Shown here piece by piece: positions 1 through 7,444 of a stretch of DNA of 8,222 nt; the stretch's first letter is position 1, and every line of letters begins with the position of its first letter. The DNA lies in contig JAEEWY010000064.1 in NCBI GenBank assembly GCA_016291275.1, positions 1-8,222 of the forward strand. Reading direction: 5' to 3'. A model generated the notes under the pieces. It was given only the letters and a program-made list of their open reading frames with translations. It ran no database searches and was not told where the DNA came from. Made by a program: the position numbers and the translations under genes. This DNA comes from Methanobrevibacter sp. (GTDB taxonomy: Archaea > Methanobacteriota > Methanobacteria > Methanobacteriales > Methanobacteriaceae).

Positions 1-3000
1 GATGAAAATATTGCTCAAAAGGATGTTCTATCAGCAAGCTCCAGTGCTAATGTTCATAAGGTAAGCCCATCCAACTATTCAAAATATTTCAAAAACGGTT
101 ATGTGAATACTTCAATTGTCAAATCAGGAGACATCATTGACTTGTCTGGAAATTTCAATAAGGTGAATTTCACATTCACAATTCCTTGCTCTATAACAAG
201 CAGCTTGAAAAACGCTTACCTTACCAATTGTGTAGTCAAATACGAGAATGTTAGCTCTTCAATCTATTCAAATGTCTCTAACTTAAGGTTTACCGTACAT
301 CTTGAAAAGCATCCATGTGTTTATGTAGTCTATTCAAATCATGTGAATGTATTCAACTGCAATGCCTATTCTACAGGTGCAAACAGTAATCCGACCCTTT
401 TGGTAGGTTCCAGCTATTGCAATATCCATGACAATGTATTTGAAACCACCTTTACTGGTTATATGAACATGTCCTGGAAACGTGCAGGAATCTTGCTTGG
501 AGAGTCTCACTACAACAACATTTATAGGAATGATGTAACTATCAAGGATTCAAATGGTATCTATTTGACAACTTACGGTTTTGACAAATCCAATTACAAT
601 AACATCTATAACAATACAATTAGATCTTCTGCAATCAGTGAAGAGACAGGCTTGCCTAACCCTTCAGCATGGGCTTATGGTGTCCATATCATGGGGGATT
701 ACAATAAGGCAATTAACAATACAATTTATCTTATGTATAGGGGAGTAGATTCAGAGGGAAGCTTCAATGAAATAATTGGAAACAATATCTATGCTTTGGC
801 CGGTAGCTATTATGAAGGAAACAATGGTACTGATGGTGGAGAGTATGGAATCCATGCATCCTATGACAATACAATCATAAACAATACAATTCATGACAGT
901 AAAATTACAGGATCTGCAATTTATGTAACAGTCAATTGTACCGCTTATGGCAATGTCATTCAAAACATAAGTGGAGAGCATGCATTTGAGTTTTCAATTT
1001 CAGCTTCAAACACATTAGTTAAAGATAATTTCATCAACATGACATCAGGAAATGGAATGTACATTAGAGGAAACATGACCAATGTAACTGTCTGTGATAA
1101 TGACATTCACTCTCCTGAAGGCACAGCAATTATAGTCAAAGTCCTTTCAAAAGCGAAGATTCCAGATTTCATTTATATAGAAAACAACAGAATCTTTGAT
1201 TGCAACGGCACAGCAATCAATTTTGCAGAAGTTGAAAACAAGTCCAATATCACTTTCATCAACAATTCAATAATAATCACTAATGGCACTTTCTTCAATG
1301 CTTTTGATTCACAAGGGCTTATGAAAAATCAAAAGGCCATTGATAATCTTCTATTTAAAGGAGAGTTTGCTGATTTGCCAGTTGATTCAATCACAATAAA
1401 TCAGGGAATTAACATCTTAGGTGAAAATTGTCAAATAGCAGATATTCCTTTCAACATCATTTCATCAAACATAAGAATTGATAATATTTCTTTAATAATT
1501 AAAAATGGCAAGAATGCGTTCCATTTGGATAATGTAGAAAACATCAGCTTTTTAAACAATACAATCACTGTTGATTCTGCAAATTATGCTTTAGTCCTAA
1601 ACAATTCAAAAATTAATATGGTGGACAATCTCATTACTATTAATGACTATAATCCTGCCATTTTAAATGATAATGGAAGCTATATCCTGTATGGTGAGAA
1701 TATCATTAAAACATTGGCAGATATTGATATAGAGTCACTTAACGATTCTACATTAAAAATCACTGTTTTTATAGTGAGTGATGACAATTACGATTCAATT
1801 TTCAATTCAGCTGGAAACTTCCATGATGATTTTGACATAGCTATTGGAGACACTTTAAAGATAGCTAATTTAACCAATAAGACAATTAGAATTGACATTC
1901 CTTTAATCATAAGTTCCTATAAGGATTCCATAATCAGCAATTCCACAATAATCTTGGAAGATATGGCATCAAACACCAATATATCTGATTTAAGATTTAA
2001 ATTGGAAAACGGTAATCTCAATAAAGACTTCTCATTCATCATAATCAAGGATGGAGTAAGCAATTTAATCATTGAGAATAATCATTTTGATGTTTCAAAT
2101 CTTCTTGGAGATGCAAAGTTATCTGCAATTAAAATAATAGGATCCGATGAAAGTGCCAAAAATATAATATTATTAAATAATATGTTTAATTTATATGCTG
2201 ATTTAAATTCCATTTCAGCCATTTCAGCACTTAATGAAGGATTCAATAATTATGATGACATTACAGATTCCTTAACTCTTATAAACAACAATATTTCCAT
2301 AGCCAATAGCCGTGAAGAAGGTTCAAGTTACGGAATCAATCTGATAAACAGCAAGAATTTAAGGATATCTTCAAATGATATTGATGTAAGCGGAGACACT
2401 GCATTTGGACTTTATTTAAACAAGGTTTCAAGTTCAATCATTAAGGACAATGCATTGCATGAAAACAATGCCTTTGTAAATATGGTTCATTCCAACAACC
2501 CAACCAAGGATATTCAAAATGCAATAGATGCTGCATTAAACGGAGATACCATTTATTTGGGAAATAGTCTTTATGCCATTAAGGATTCCATAATTGTCAA
2601 TAAATCAATTAGCATAGTTGGTGGAATCTTATTGGATAATATTGATTCAAGTTCCAATCAATTGCTTTCAAGTGATGATCCTTTATTCGTCGTGGCTGGC
2701 AAAAATACAGTTAATTTCTCTAACATGACTGTTATATTGAATAACAATGACTTATTCATTTTATCATTATTGAAAAATTCAACAAATTCAATGGATGTTG
2801 ACTGTCCTATTGTCAGAGTTGAAAACAGCAATTTTACAAGGAACAATGATGCTGTTGAGGAAGATTCCATCTATCTTGCAAAAGCGATTTCAGAAAGACC
2901 ATTGTTTGAAATTGCAAATGGCATTAATCTTGAGGATAATAACCTGATTGAAAACATGAATCAGATTAAATATTATCTATTCAATGATTCCGATTCAAAT

Positions 3001-3882
3001 GAGATCAATTTCAATAATGGAGTAAAAACTTTTATTTTACCTGTCCATTTGATATGCACTGCTTTAGATAAGGATATTTATGGAAACAGGTTTGGGTATT
3101 TTGAAGTGGAATTGGTGGATGAAAATGCCAATAGGTTGTCCAATAAATCCATTTACATTTCTTACAATAATGCAATTTATAAGTTGATCAGCGATTCAAA
3201 TGGAAAGGTCAAGCTTCCAGTAAATATAAATAATTACGGCATTTCCAATCTTTTAGTCAGTTTCTTGGGGGATAAGGAGTATAGTGCATCATTTGCACCT
3301 GGAAAAGTGACTGTAAATAAGCAAAAGGCAAGCTTAACCGCTCCGAATAAGTCTTATTATGTCAATGCAGTCAAGTATTTGAAAGCCACTTTTAAGGATG
3401 CTAACGGAAAGCTAATTAAAAATAAGAAGATTAGTTTTATTGTAAGCGGCAAGACATATAGTGCTTATACTAATTCAAAAGGTGTAGCTACTGTAAAAGT
3501 CAAATTAACTGTTGCCAAGACATATGTTGTAACAGTCAATTATGCTGGAGACAGCGTTTACAGTCCAATCAGCAAATCATTTAAGGTTTATGTGAAAAAG
3601 GTCCCTACAAAATTAATTGTAAAAAACAAATCTTACAAGAAGTCTAAAAAGATCAAGAAACTGACCGCAACATTGAAGACAAAGAGCGGAAAGGCTCTTG
3701 CCAAAAAGAGATTGACTTTCATTGTAAACGGCAAGAAATACACTGCAAAAACAAATAAGAAAGGTGTTGCAACTGTGAAAGTTAAGGTATCCAAGAGAAA
3801 AACCTATAAGTTTACAGTTAAGTTTGCTGGAGGCAGCACCTACTTGAAGACCAGTAAAAAGGCCAAGCTTAAAATTAAATAG
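1..3882 (+). CDS. Large adhesin-like surface protein, beta-helix plus Ig-like repeats (5' end outside window)
   Basis: The frame is open from base 1 to the TAG at 3880-3882, giving 1293 visible residues, so the N terminus lies off the left edge. A GTG at 103 is not the start: the residues before it (NYSKYF at 25-30) belong to a module that recurs in the downstream gene. By analogy with that gene, where the module starts at residue 83, roughly 50-60 residues including a signal peptide are probably missing. Residues about 98-590 and 670-1000 are rich in Asn, Ile and beta-helix rungs such as NNIYNNTI, NGMYIRGN and YGIH, as in NosD/pectate-lyase-type right-handed parallel beta-helices. A sub-block at 837-875 contains NGDTIYLG, a common lead-in to such helices. 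Three Ig-like repeats follow (1013-1293), the last strongly basic. There are many N-x-S/T sequons. I see no C-terminal membrane helix, sortase-like signal or pseudomurein-binding repeat. The family assignment is firm; an adhesion role is inferred from related methanogen proteins, and the ligand is unknown. Confidence 0.88.
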   Translation, partial: DENIAQKDVLSASSSANVHKVSPSNYSKYFKNGYVNTSIVKSGDIIDLSGNFNKVNFTFTIPCSITSSLKNAYLTNCVVKYENVSSSIYSNVSNLRFTVHLEKHPCVYVVYSNHVNVFNCNAYSTGANSNPTLLVGSSYCNIHDNVFETTFTGYMNMSWKRAGILLGESHYNNIYRNDVTIKDSNGIYLTTYGFDKSNYNNIYNNTIRSSAISEETGLPNPSAWAYGVHIMGDYNKAINNTIYLMYRGVDSEGSFNEIIGNNIYALAGSYYEGNNGTDGGEYGIHASYDNTIINNTIHDSKITGSAIYVTVNCTAYGNVIQNISGEHAFEFSISASNTLVKDNFINMTSGNGMYIRGNMTNVTVCDNDIHSPEGTAIIVKVLSKAKIPDFIYIENNRIFDCNGTAINFAEVENKSNITFINNSIIITNGTFFNAFDSQGLMKNQKAIDNLLFKGEFADLPVDSITINQGINILGENCQIADIPFNIISSNIRIDNISLIIKNGKNAFHLDNVENISFLNNTITVDSANYALVLNNSKINMVDNLITINDYNPAILNDNGSYILYGENIIKTLADIDIESLNDSTLKITVFIVSDDNYDSIFNSAGNFHDDFDIAIGDTLKIANLTNKTIRIDIPLIISSYKDSIISNSTIILEDMASNTNISDLRFKLENGNLNKDFSFIIIKDGVSNLIIENNHFDVSNLLGDAKLSAIKIIGSDESAKNIILLNNMFNLYADLNSISAISALNEGFNNYDDITDSLTLINNNISIANSREEGSSYGINLINSKNLRISSNDIDVSGDTAFGLYLNKVSSSIIKDNALHENNAFVNMVHSNNPTKDIQNAIDAALNGDTIYLGNSLYAIKDSIIVNKSISIVGGILLDNIDSSSNQLLSSDDPLFVVAGKNTVNFSNMTVILNNNDLFILSLLKNSTNSMDVDCPIVRVENSNFTRNNDAVEEDSIYLAKAISERPLFEIANGINLEDNNLIENMNQIKYYLFNDSDSNEINFNNGVKTFILPVHLICTALDKDIYGNRFGYFEVELVDENANRLSNKSIYISYNNAIYKLISDSNGKVKLPVNINNYGISNLLVSFLGDKEYSASFAPGKVTVNKQKASLTAPNKSYYVNAVKYLKATFKDANGKLIKNKKISFIVSGKTYSAYTNSKGVATVKVKLTVAKTYVVTVNYAGDSVYSPISKSFKVYVKKVPTKLIVKNKSYKKSKKIKKLTATLKTKSGKALAKKRLTFIVNGKKYTAKTNKKGVATVKVKVSKRKTYKFTVKFAGGSTYLKTSKKAKLKIK
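73..291 (+). repeat. Pre-beta-helix module, copy 1 (gene 1)
   Basis: Residues 25-97 of the first protein start with NYSKYF and end with NVSNLRF. They align by eye with three other blocks in the window: 1786-1998, 4418-4648 and 5609-5827. The shared pattern is an aromatic-rich start (Y/F-x-x-Y/I-F), a short hydrophilic turn, a G-D/N-hydrophobic strand, and a final strand ending in D/N-L-R-F or a similar sequence. This copy is the most diverged and lacks the L-T-N-K motif. It sits directly before the first rungs and may act as an N-terminal cap for the helix, which is an inference. Confidence 0.6.
1786..1998 (+). repeat. Pre-beta-helix module, copy 2 (gene 1)
   Basis: Residues 596-666 run from NYDSIF to NISDLRF. 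They contain GDTLKIANLTNKTIRI, which closely matches GDVLLLGDLTNKKLVI and the LTNKDIKI stretch of the two copies in the downstream protein. The module divides the beta-helix region of this protein into two blocks, so the protein probably has at least two separately capped helices. Confidence 0.7.
3037..3879 (+). repeat. Three C-terminal Ig-like repeats of gene 1
   Basis: The three repeats lie at about residues 1013-1109, 1110-1202 and 1203-1293. Each has the core pattern of a T/S-(D/N)-x-x-G-(V/K)-A/V-x-(V/L) strand turn (SDSNGKVKL, TNSKGVATVKV, TNKKGVATVKV) followed by a hydrophobic strand ending in a Y/F-A-G-D-like or F-L-G-D turn. This fits the Big-type bacterial/archaeal Ig-like fold common in methanogen adhesin-like proteins. 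Basic charge rises sharply along the array: the last 95 residues of the protein hold 33 lysines and no Asp or Glu by my count. The protein ends directly after the last strand (LKIK). Confidence 0.8.
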
Positions 3883-3970
3883 TTTTTATCCTTTTTTTTA
3901 ATTTCTCTTTTTATCTATTTTCCTTTTTTGCTTTTCATTTATTTTTTTATTATATTTTCTTTACATTTTT
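3883..3970 (+). terminator. Pyrimidine-rich termination zone after gene 1
   Basis: Immediately after the TAG the + strand is almost entirely T with some C for nearly 90 bases, including T8 at 3892-3899 and T7 at 3942-3948. There is no obvious hairpin. Oligo-T tracts on the non-template strand are the established signal for intrinsic termination by archaeal RNA polymerase, and several in a row would allow staggered 3' ends. Confidence 0.65.
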
Positions 3971-3974
3971 TAAA

Positions 3975-4018
3975 ATATTTGCCATATTTGATTTTATTAT
4001 ATACTAATTTCAAATATG
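3975..4018. promoter_or_regulatory. ATATTTG repeats forming an inverted repeat upstream of gene 2
   Basis: ATATTTG occurs at 3975-3981 and again at 3984-3990. The second copy, extended to CATATTTGA (3983-3991), has a perfect 9-base inverted partner TCAAATATG at 4010-4018 with an 18-base gap. It lies upstream of the TATA-like candidates of gene 2, so it could be an operator or activator site. In DNA this AT-rich, chance occurrence is a real alternative. Confidence 0.25.
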
Positions 4019-4040
4019 ATTTATATTTTATAAATTATAA

Positions 4041-4078
4041 TAGAAAACCTTTTTAATAATTATATAGATATATAATAA
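4041..4078 (+). promoter_or_regulatory. Candidate archaeal promoter for gene 2
   Basis: A purine-containing stretch TAGAAAACC (4041-4049), which could serve as a BRE, precedes two overlapping TATA-like boxes, TTATATAG (about 4060-4067) and ATATATAATA (4069-4078). With the usual archaeal spacing the transcript would begin near 4090-4102 and have a leader of about 70-80 bases that includes the ribosome binding site. A second match, TTTATATG at 4134-4141, is rejected as the main box because its transcript would start after the ribosome binding site. Confidence 0.4.
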
Positions 4079-4158
4079 TAATCAAAATTTATCAAGTATT
4101 TTGGTTATTTTGTAAATGAATTTTTAGAAAATTTTTATATGTATTACGAATTTATGAA

Positions 4159-4163
4159 GAGGT
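4159..4163 (+). promoter_or_regulatory. Ribosome binding site deciding the gene 2 start
   Basis: GAGGT at 4159-4163 lies 8 bases before the ATG at 4172, a normal spacing. An in-frame ATG at 4139 has no such motif and would place YYEFMKRFYI in front of an otherwise ideal signal peptide. The site therefore supports 4172 as the start. Confidence 0.75.
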
Positions 4164-4171
4164 TTTATATT

Positions 4172-4246
4172 ATGAAGCTTAATAAATTCACAGTCGTTTT
4201 AGCTATTTTATTGGTATCAATATTAGCTATTGGGGCTGTAAGTGCA
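4172..4246 (+). other. Sec signal peptide of gene 2
   Basis: The 25 residues comprise a short basic N region (K2, K5), a hydrophobic stretch from about 6 to 21, and a small-residue A-V-S-A cleavage motif followed by Glu-Ser. No cysteine follows the cleavage site, so it is not a lipoprotein signal. Confidence 0.85.
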
Positions 4247-7200
4247 GAGTCTGTAGACGATGCTGGAATTGGTGCTGTCGCAGATGGTGACATTCAGGGA
4301 TCTGTCGAAGTTACAGACACTGCAGATGATTTAAGTACTGCAAACACTGCAGATGAGACTGTTGGCGATGACAGTAGCGGTCCAGATGATACAGTGGATT
4401 ATGATCTTGATGATGATACATATTCTACATACTTCAATGAAGACGGTACTGCTACTGACGCGTTAAGTGCTGACGGAAATTACTATTTAAACGTTGGTAC
4501 TTTAACCAATAAAGACATAAAAATTGTTTCTGGCCAAAATGTTTACATCCAAGGTAAAGAAGGAGCAGGTATAATCAAGAATGGTACCATTACTATTGGA
4601 AATGGTGCTGATAAGATTGAATCTGTTCAAATTTCTGGAATAACTTTTGTCAATAATAATAAAGATGGTATTTGTATTAATCCATATTCTGAAAACATTG
4701 CAATTGCTAGAAACAACTTTGATTTGACTTATGATGCTAGTTATGGTGCTCTTGATTATGCTTCTCCTATGGCTATTGTAAGCTATGGCTATGTTAATGG
4801 CATAACTATTGTTGGCAACAACATTAGTATGAAAAGTGCAGCTATGTATACTTATGGTATTGATTTGACTATTTATACTCCTCATTGGGGTCCTCAAGCT
4901 GAAGCTAACCCTAATGATATCTATATAGCGGATAATGATATTTTCATTGATTCCAGTTCTGCTTATGGTATGGGCGAAGGTATGTATCTTGATAGTCTTA
5001 CCAATGCGGTCATTGAAAACAATAATATTTATGTTCATACTGTAGGGGATGCTGCTAATTATGGTATGCAGCTTTCCGATTCCTGTGCTTTCAATTATGT
5101 TGACGATGAGTATGAAGGTGCGGCTATTTCCCCATTTAATGTAACTATTAAGGACAATACTGTTGTATTGGATTCCAATGACATGGCTTATGGTATTACT
5201 GCAATTAGTGCTGGTCCTTTCGATACTGATTATCAACAATATGTTAGAGACATTGTTATTTCAGGCAATGATGTGACTGTTACTTCTGCTAAAGGTGCAA
5301 TCGGTATTGGTACTTCCAGTTTTGATGCTGCAATTGTTGATAATAAGATTACTGTAAGTGCAGATGCAAGTGCAGTTAACAATGCTTATGCTGATAATTA
5401 TTTCGGAAATGAAAGCAGTGCAGTTTATGTAAATAACTATAACGACGTGAATGGTTACTTCTATAACAACACTGTTACTGATAATGTGATTGTTTCCAAT
5501 GTTCCTGCTATCAGAATTAATAAAACTGAAGGAATTCCAGGATATCCTGTCGAACCATTAGTAATCGAAAACAATGAAATACAAAACAGTATTTTCATTG
5601 ATGATGAAAGTTTCGCTACTTACTTCAATGCAGATGGAACCATTAAGGATGATGCTCCTATCACTGCAGGAGACGTACTTCTCTTAGGTGACTTAACCAA
5701 TAAGAAATTAGTCATTGACACTGGATTGATCATTAGAGGAGTTCCTAATAAAAAATTAGTAAACTCAACAGTCAATCTTGTTCAAGGTGCAGACAATTCT
5801 GTAATCGAAGATTTAGACATGGAATTCACTGGTGATAACACTACCGGTTCCATTGGAATTATCTACATTATAAATGTAAATAATGTAACCATTCAGAACA
5901 ATATCATTGAAGTCCCTGACTTTGTTGATAAACCAGGTTCAAAATACGGTTCCTCTGTTTATGCCATTGAAGTTGAAAGTGGAATGTTAGGCTGTAATGA
6001 CATATTCATAAACAATAACTTCATTACTATGGAAGGATCTTGCAGAAACCTTTACGGCATTGATGTATTTGCTAATTCTTACTATTCACAACCTAGACTT
6101 ACTAATGTAAACATCTTTGAAAACTATATCAACATCAAAGGTGGTTCACGAATGGCTGAAGGCATTTATGTAAGTGCTTGTGATGATGTAATAATTGATG
6201 GAAACACTATCGATTCCACCTCAAATGGTGCGGCTTATGGTATTGCAACTGACCAAAACACCAATACAGTGATTGCATCCAACACCATTAGTGCAGATGC
6301 AGCTACCCAAGCATATGGTATTGTTGCAACCACTTCAGGTAGTGACACAATCATCCGTGCAAATGAAATTGATGCTAAAGGTACCGGTGCTGTAGGTATT
6401 GGTATTAATTATCAAGATGGAGTAATCATTGAAGACAACACTGTTGCCATTGATGGTGGAGACTACACTAGTTTAACTCCAGGGGATAGTTTAGGAAATG
6501 CAAATGCAGCTATCTTAGTTGGAGATGGCAACACTAATGTTGAAATGAACAATAACGATGTAACTGAAACCAGTACAGTCAGATTAGACACTGTAATTGA
6601 AGTAAGTGATCTTACCGTAACCGCTGCTCCAAGTGGCGAAGGCAAATTGCAAATCACCTTAAAAACTGCTGGTGGCATGGCTTTAGCAAATCAAACTGTT
6701 AAAGTAGTATTCGACAGTAAAATGTATGAATTGACCACTGACGCTAAAGGTGTTGCTACATTCTCATTCCCACTTAGCAAAGGCGGAACCTACAACGTTG
6801 AAGTCTTCTACTTAGGTGATGATGATTACAGAGGTGCTGATGCTAGTGCAAAGATAACCATCAATAAGGTTAAAACCAGCATAACTGCATCAGGCAAAAC
6901 TTTCCTTGCTACTGCAAAGACCAAGAAATTAACTGCAATCTTAAAAGATGCAAACGGTAAAGCAATTGCAGGCAAGAAAGTAACCTTCACTGTAAACGGC
7001 AAAACCTACACTGCAACCACTAATGCAAACGGTGTTGCAACTGTTAAATTAGCTTTAAAAGCTGCAAAGACCTACAAAGTAAGCATTAAATTTGCAGGTG
7101 ACGGTGTTTACGTTGCATCTACCAAGACAGTTAAAGTCAAACTCAACAAAGAGAAGACCAAATTAACTGCACCTAAGAAGACTTTCAAAAGAACTGCTAA

Positions 7201-7432
7201 GACCAAAAAAGTAGTTGTCACTCTTAAGAACTCTAAAGGTAAAGCTATCGCTAAGAAGAAAGTTACCTTAATAGTCAATAAGAAAAAATACACTGTGAAA
7301 ACCAACAAGAAAGGTAAAGCAACCTTCAAAGTTAAATTAACTAAAAAAGGTACCTTTAAATACACAGCTAAATTTGCAGGTGACACTCAATACAAAGCAG
7401 TCAAAAAGTCTGCAAAAATTAAAATAAAATAA
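4172..7432 (+). CDS. Adhesin-like surface protein with signal peptide, two beta-helix blocks and three Ig-like repeats
   Basis: This is a complete gene encoding 1086 residues, ending in TAA at 7430-7432. The start at 4172 is chosen for its GAGGT site and because translation then begins directly with a Sec signal peptide: basic MKLNK, a hydrophobic core and a likely AVSA/ES cleavage after residue 25. Residues 26-82 form a linker with 20 Asp/Glu and no Lys/Arg. Two pre-helix modules (83-159 and 480-552) each lead into a beta-helix block (about 160-475 and 553-800) whose rungs repeat patterns such as AYGI, MYTYGI and NN-x-I. Ig-like repeats follow at 806-901, 902-992 and 993-1086, the last with 34 Lys in 94 residues. 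No transmembrane anchor or pseudomurein-binding repeat is visible. The protein should be exported and held at the surface by unknown means. It is a paralogue of the gene upstream, 289 bases away and apparently transcribed separately. Adhesion is inferred from the family; no substrate can be named. Confidence 0.9.
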   Translation: MKLNKFTVVLAILLVSILAIGAVSAESVDDAGIGAVADGDIQGSVEVTDTADDLSTANTADETVGDDSSGPDDTVDYDLDDDTYSTYFNEDGTATDALSADGNYYLNVGTLTNKDIKIVSGQNVYIQGKEGAGIIKNGTITIGNGADKIESVQISGITFVNNNKDGICINPYSENIAIARNNFDLTYDASYGALDYASPMAIVSYGYVNGITIVGNNISMKSAAMYTYGIDLTIYTPHWGPQAEANPNDIYIADNDIFIDSSSAYGMGEGMYLDSLTNAVIENNNIYVHTVGDAANYGMQLSDSCAFNYVDDEYEGAAISPFNVTIKDNTVVLDSNDMAYGITAISAGPFDTDYQQYVRDIVISGNDVTVTSAKGAIGIGTSSFDAAIVDNKITVSADASAVNNAYADNYFGNESSAVYVNNYNDVNGYFYNNTVTDNVIVSNVPAIRINKTEGIPGYPVEPLVIENNEIQNSIFIDDESFATYFNADGTIKDDAPITAGDVLLLGDLTNKKLVIDTGLIIRGVPNKKLVNSTVNLVQGADNSVIEDLDMEFTGDNTTGSIGIIYIINVNNVTIQNNIIEVPDFVDKPGSKYGSSVYAIEVESGMLGCNDIFINNNFITMEGSCRNLYGIDVFANSYYSQPRLTNVNIFENYINIKGGSRMAEGIYVSACDDVIIDGNTIDSTSNGAAYGIATDQNTNTVIASNTISADAATQAYGIVATTSGSDTIIRANEIDAKGTGAVGIGINYQDGVIIEDNTVAIDGGDYTSLTPGDSLGNANAAILVGDGNTNVEMNNNDVTETSTVRLDTVIEVSDLTVTAAPSGEGKLQITLKTAGGMALANQTVKVVFDSKMYELTTDAKGVATFSFPLSKGGTYNVEVFYLGDDDYRGADASAKITINKVKTSITASGKTFLATAKTKKLTAILKDANGKAIAGKKVTFTVNGKTYTATTNANGVATVKLALKAAKTYKVSIKFAGDGVYVASTKTVKVKLNKEKTKLTAPKKTFKRTAKTKKVVVTLKNSKGKAIAKKKVTLIVNKKKYTVKTNKKGKATFKVKLTKKGTFKYTAKFAGDTQYKAVKKSAKIKIK
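4418..4648 (+). repeat. Pre-beta-helix module, copy 3 (gene 2, first)
   Basis: Residues 83-159 start with TYSTYFNEDGT and contain LTNKDIKI. They end in the strand VQISGITF before the first beta-helix rungs. The start is nearly identical to copy 4 (ATYFNADGT), which makes the repeat clear within this protein. Confidence 0.75.
5609..5827 (+). repeat. Pre-beta-helix module, copy 4 (gene 2, second)
   Basis: Residues 480-552 start with SFATYFNADGT, contain GDVLLLGDLTNKKLVI and end with IEDLDMEF. The copy sits between the two helix blocks, so the protein reads as module-helix-module-helix-Ig3. This matches the arrangement in the upstream protein, where the two copies also precede helix blocks. Confidence 0.75.
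6587..7429 (+). repeat. Three C-terminal Ig-like repeats of gene 2
   Basis: The repeats are 96, 91 and 94 residues long (806-901, 902-992, 993-1086). Each carries the conserved turn TDAKGVATF, TNANGVATV or TNKKGKATF, and a later F/Y-x-G-D turn with a nearby Tyr (YLGDDDY, FAGDGVY, FAGDTQY). The second and third also share the KTF-x-x-TAKTKK segment and are the closest pair. Lysine content climbs from the first to the third. The organisation parallels the end of the upstream protein. Confidence 0.82.
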
Positions 7433-7444
7433 GTTAGTTATTTT

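Noticed and set aside
103..105. GTG as the start of the first gene
   Set aside because: The frame is open to base 1, and the residues before the GTG are part of a module conserved in the next gene; there is no ribosome binding site or signal peptide here.
751..981. A 76-codon - strand frame inside gene 1, and similar short ones at 2658-2870 and 6463-6678
   Set aside because: All are fully antisense to well-supported adhesin domains, have no start signals and show no recognisable protein features.
4502..5239. A 245-codon open frame on the - strand
   Set aside because: It lies wholly antisense to the first pre-helix module and beta-helix block of gene 2. Its product is an Ile/Ser/Asn-rich low-complexity string with no ribosome binding site or recognisable motif, so it is a shadow of the biased codons on the other strand.
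7108..7386. A 92-codon hydrophobic-looking frame on the - strand
   Set aside because: It is the complement of the Lys-rich Ig repeat: AAG/AAA codons read as Leu/Phe/Val on the other strand and mimic membrane segments.
4418..7429. Repeats as a possible CRISPR or transposon signature
   Set aside because: The repetition is at the protein level within one reading frame, with no identical short DNA repeats and spacers, terminal inverted repeats or transposase.
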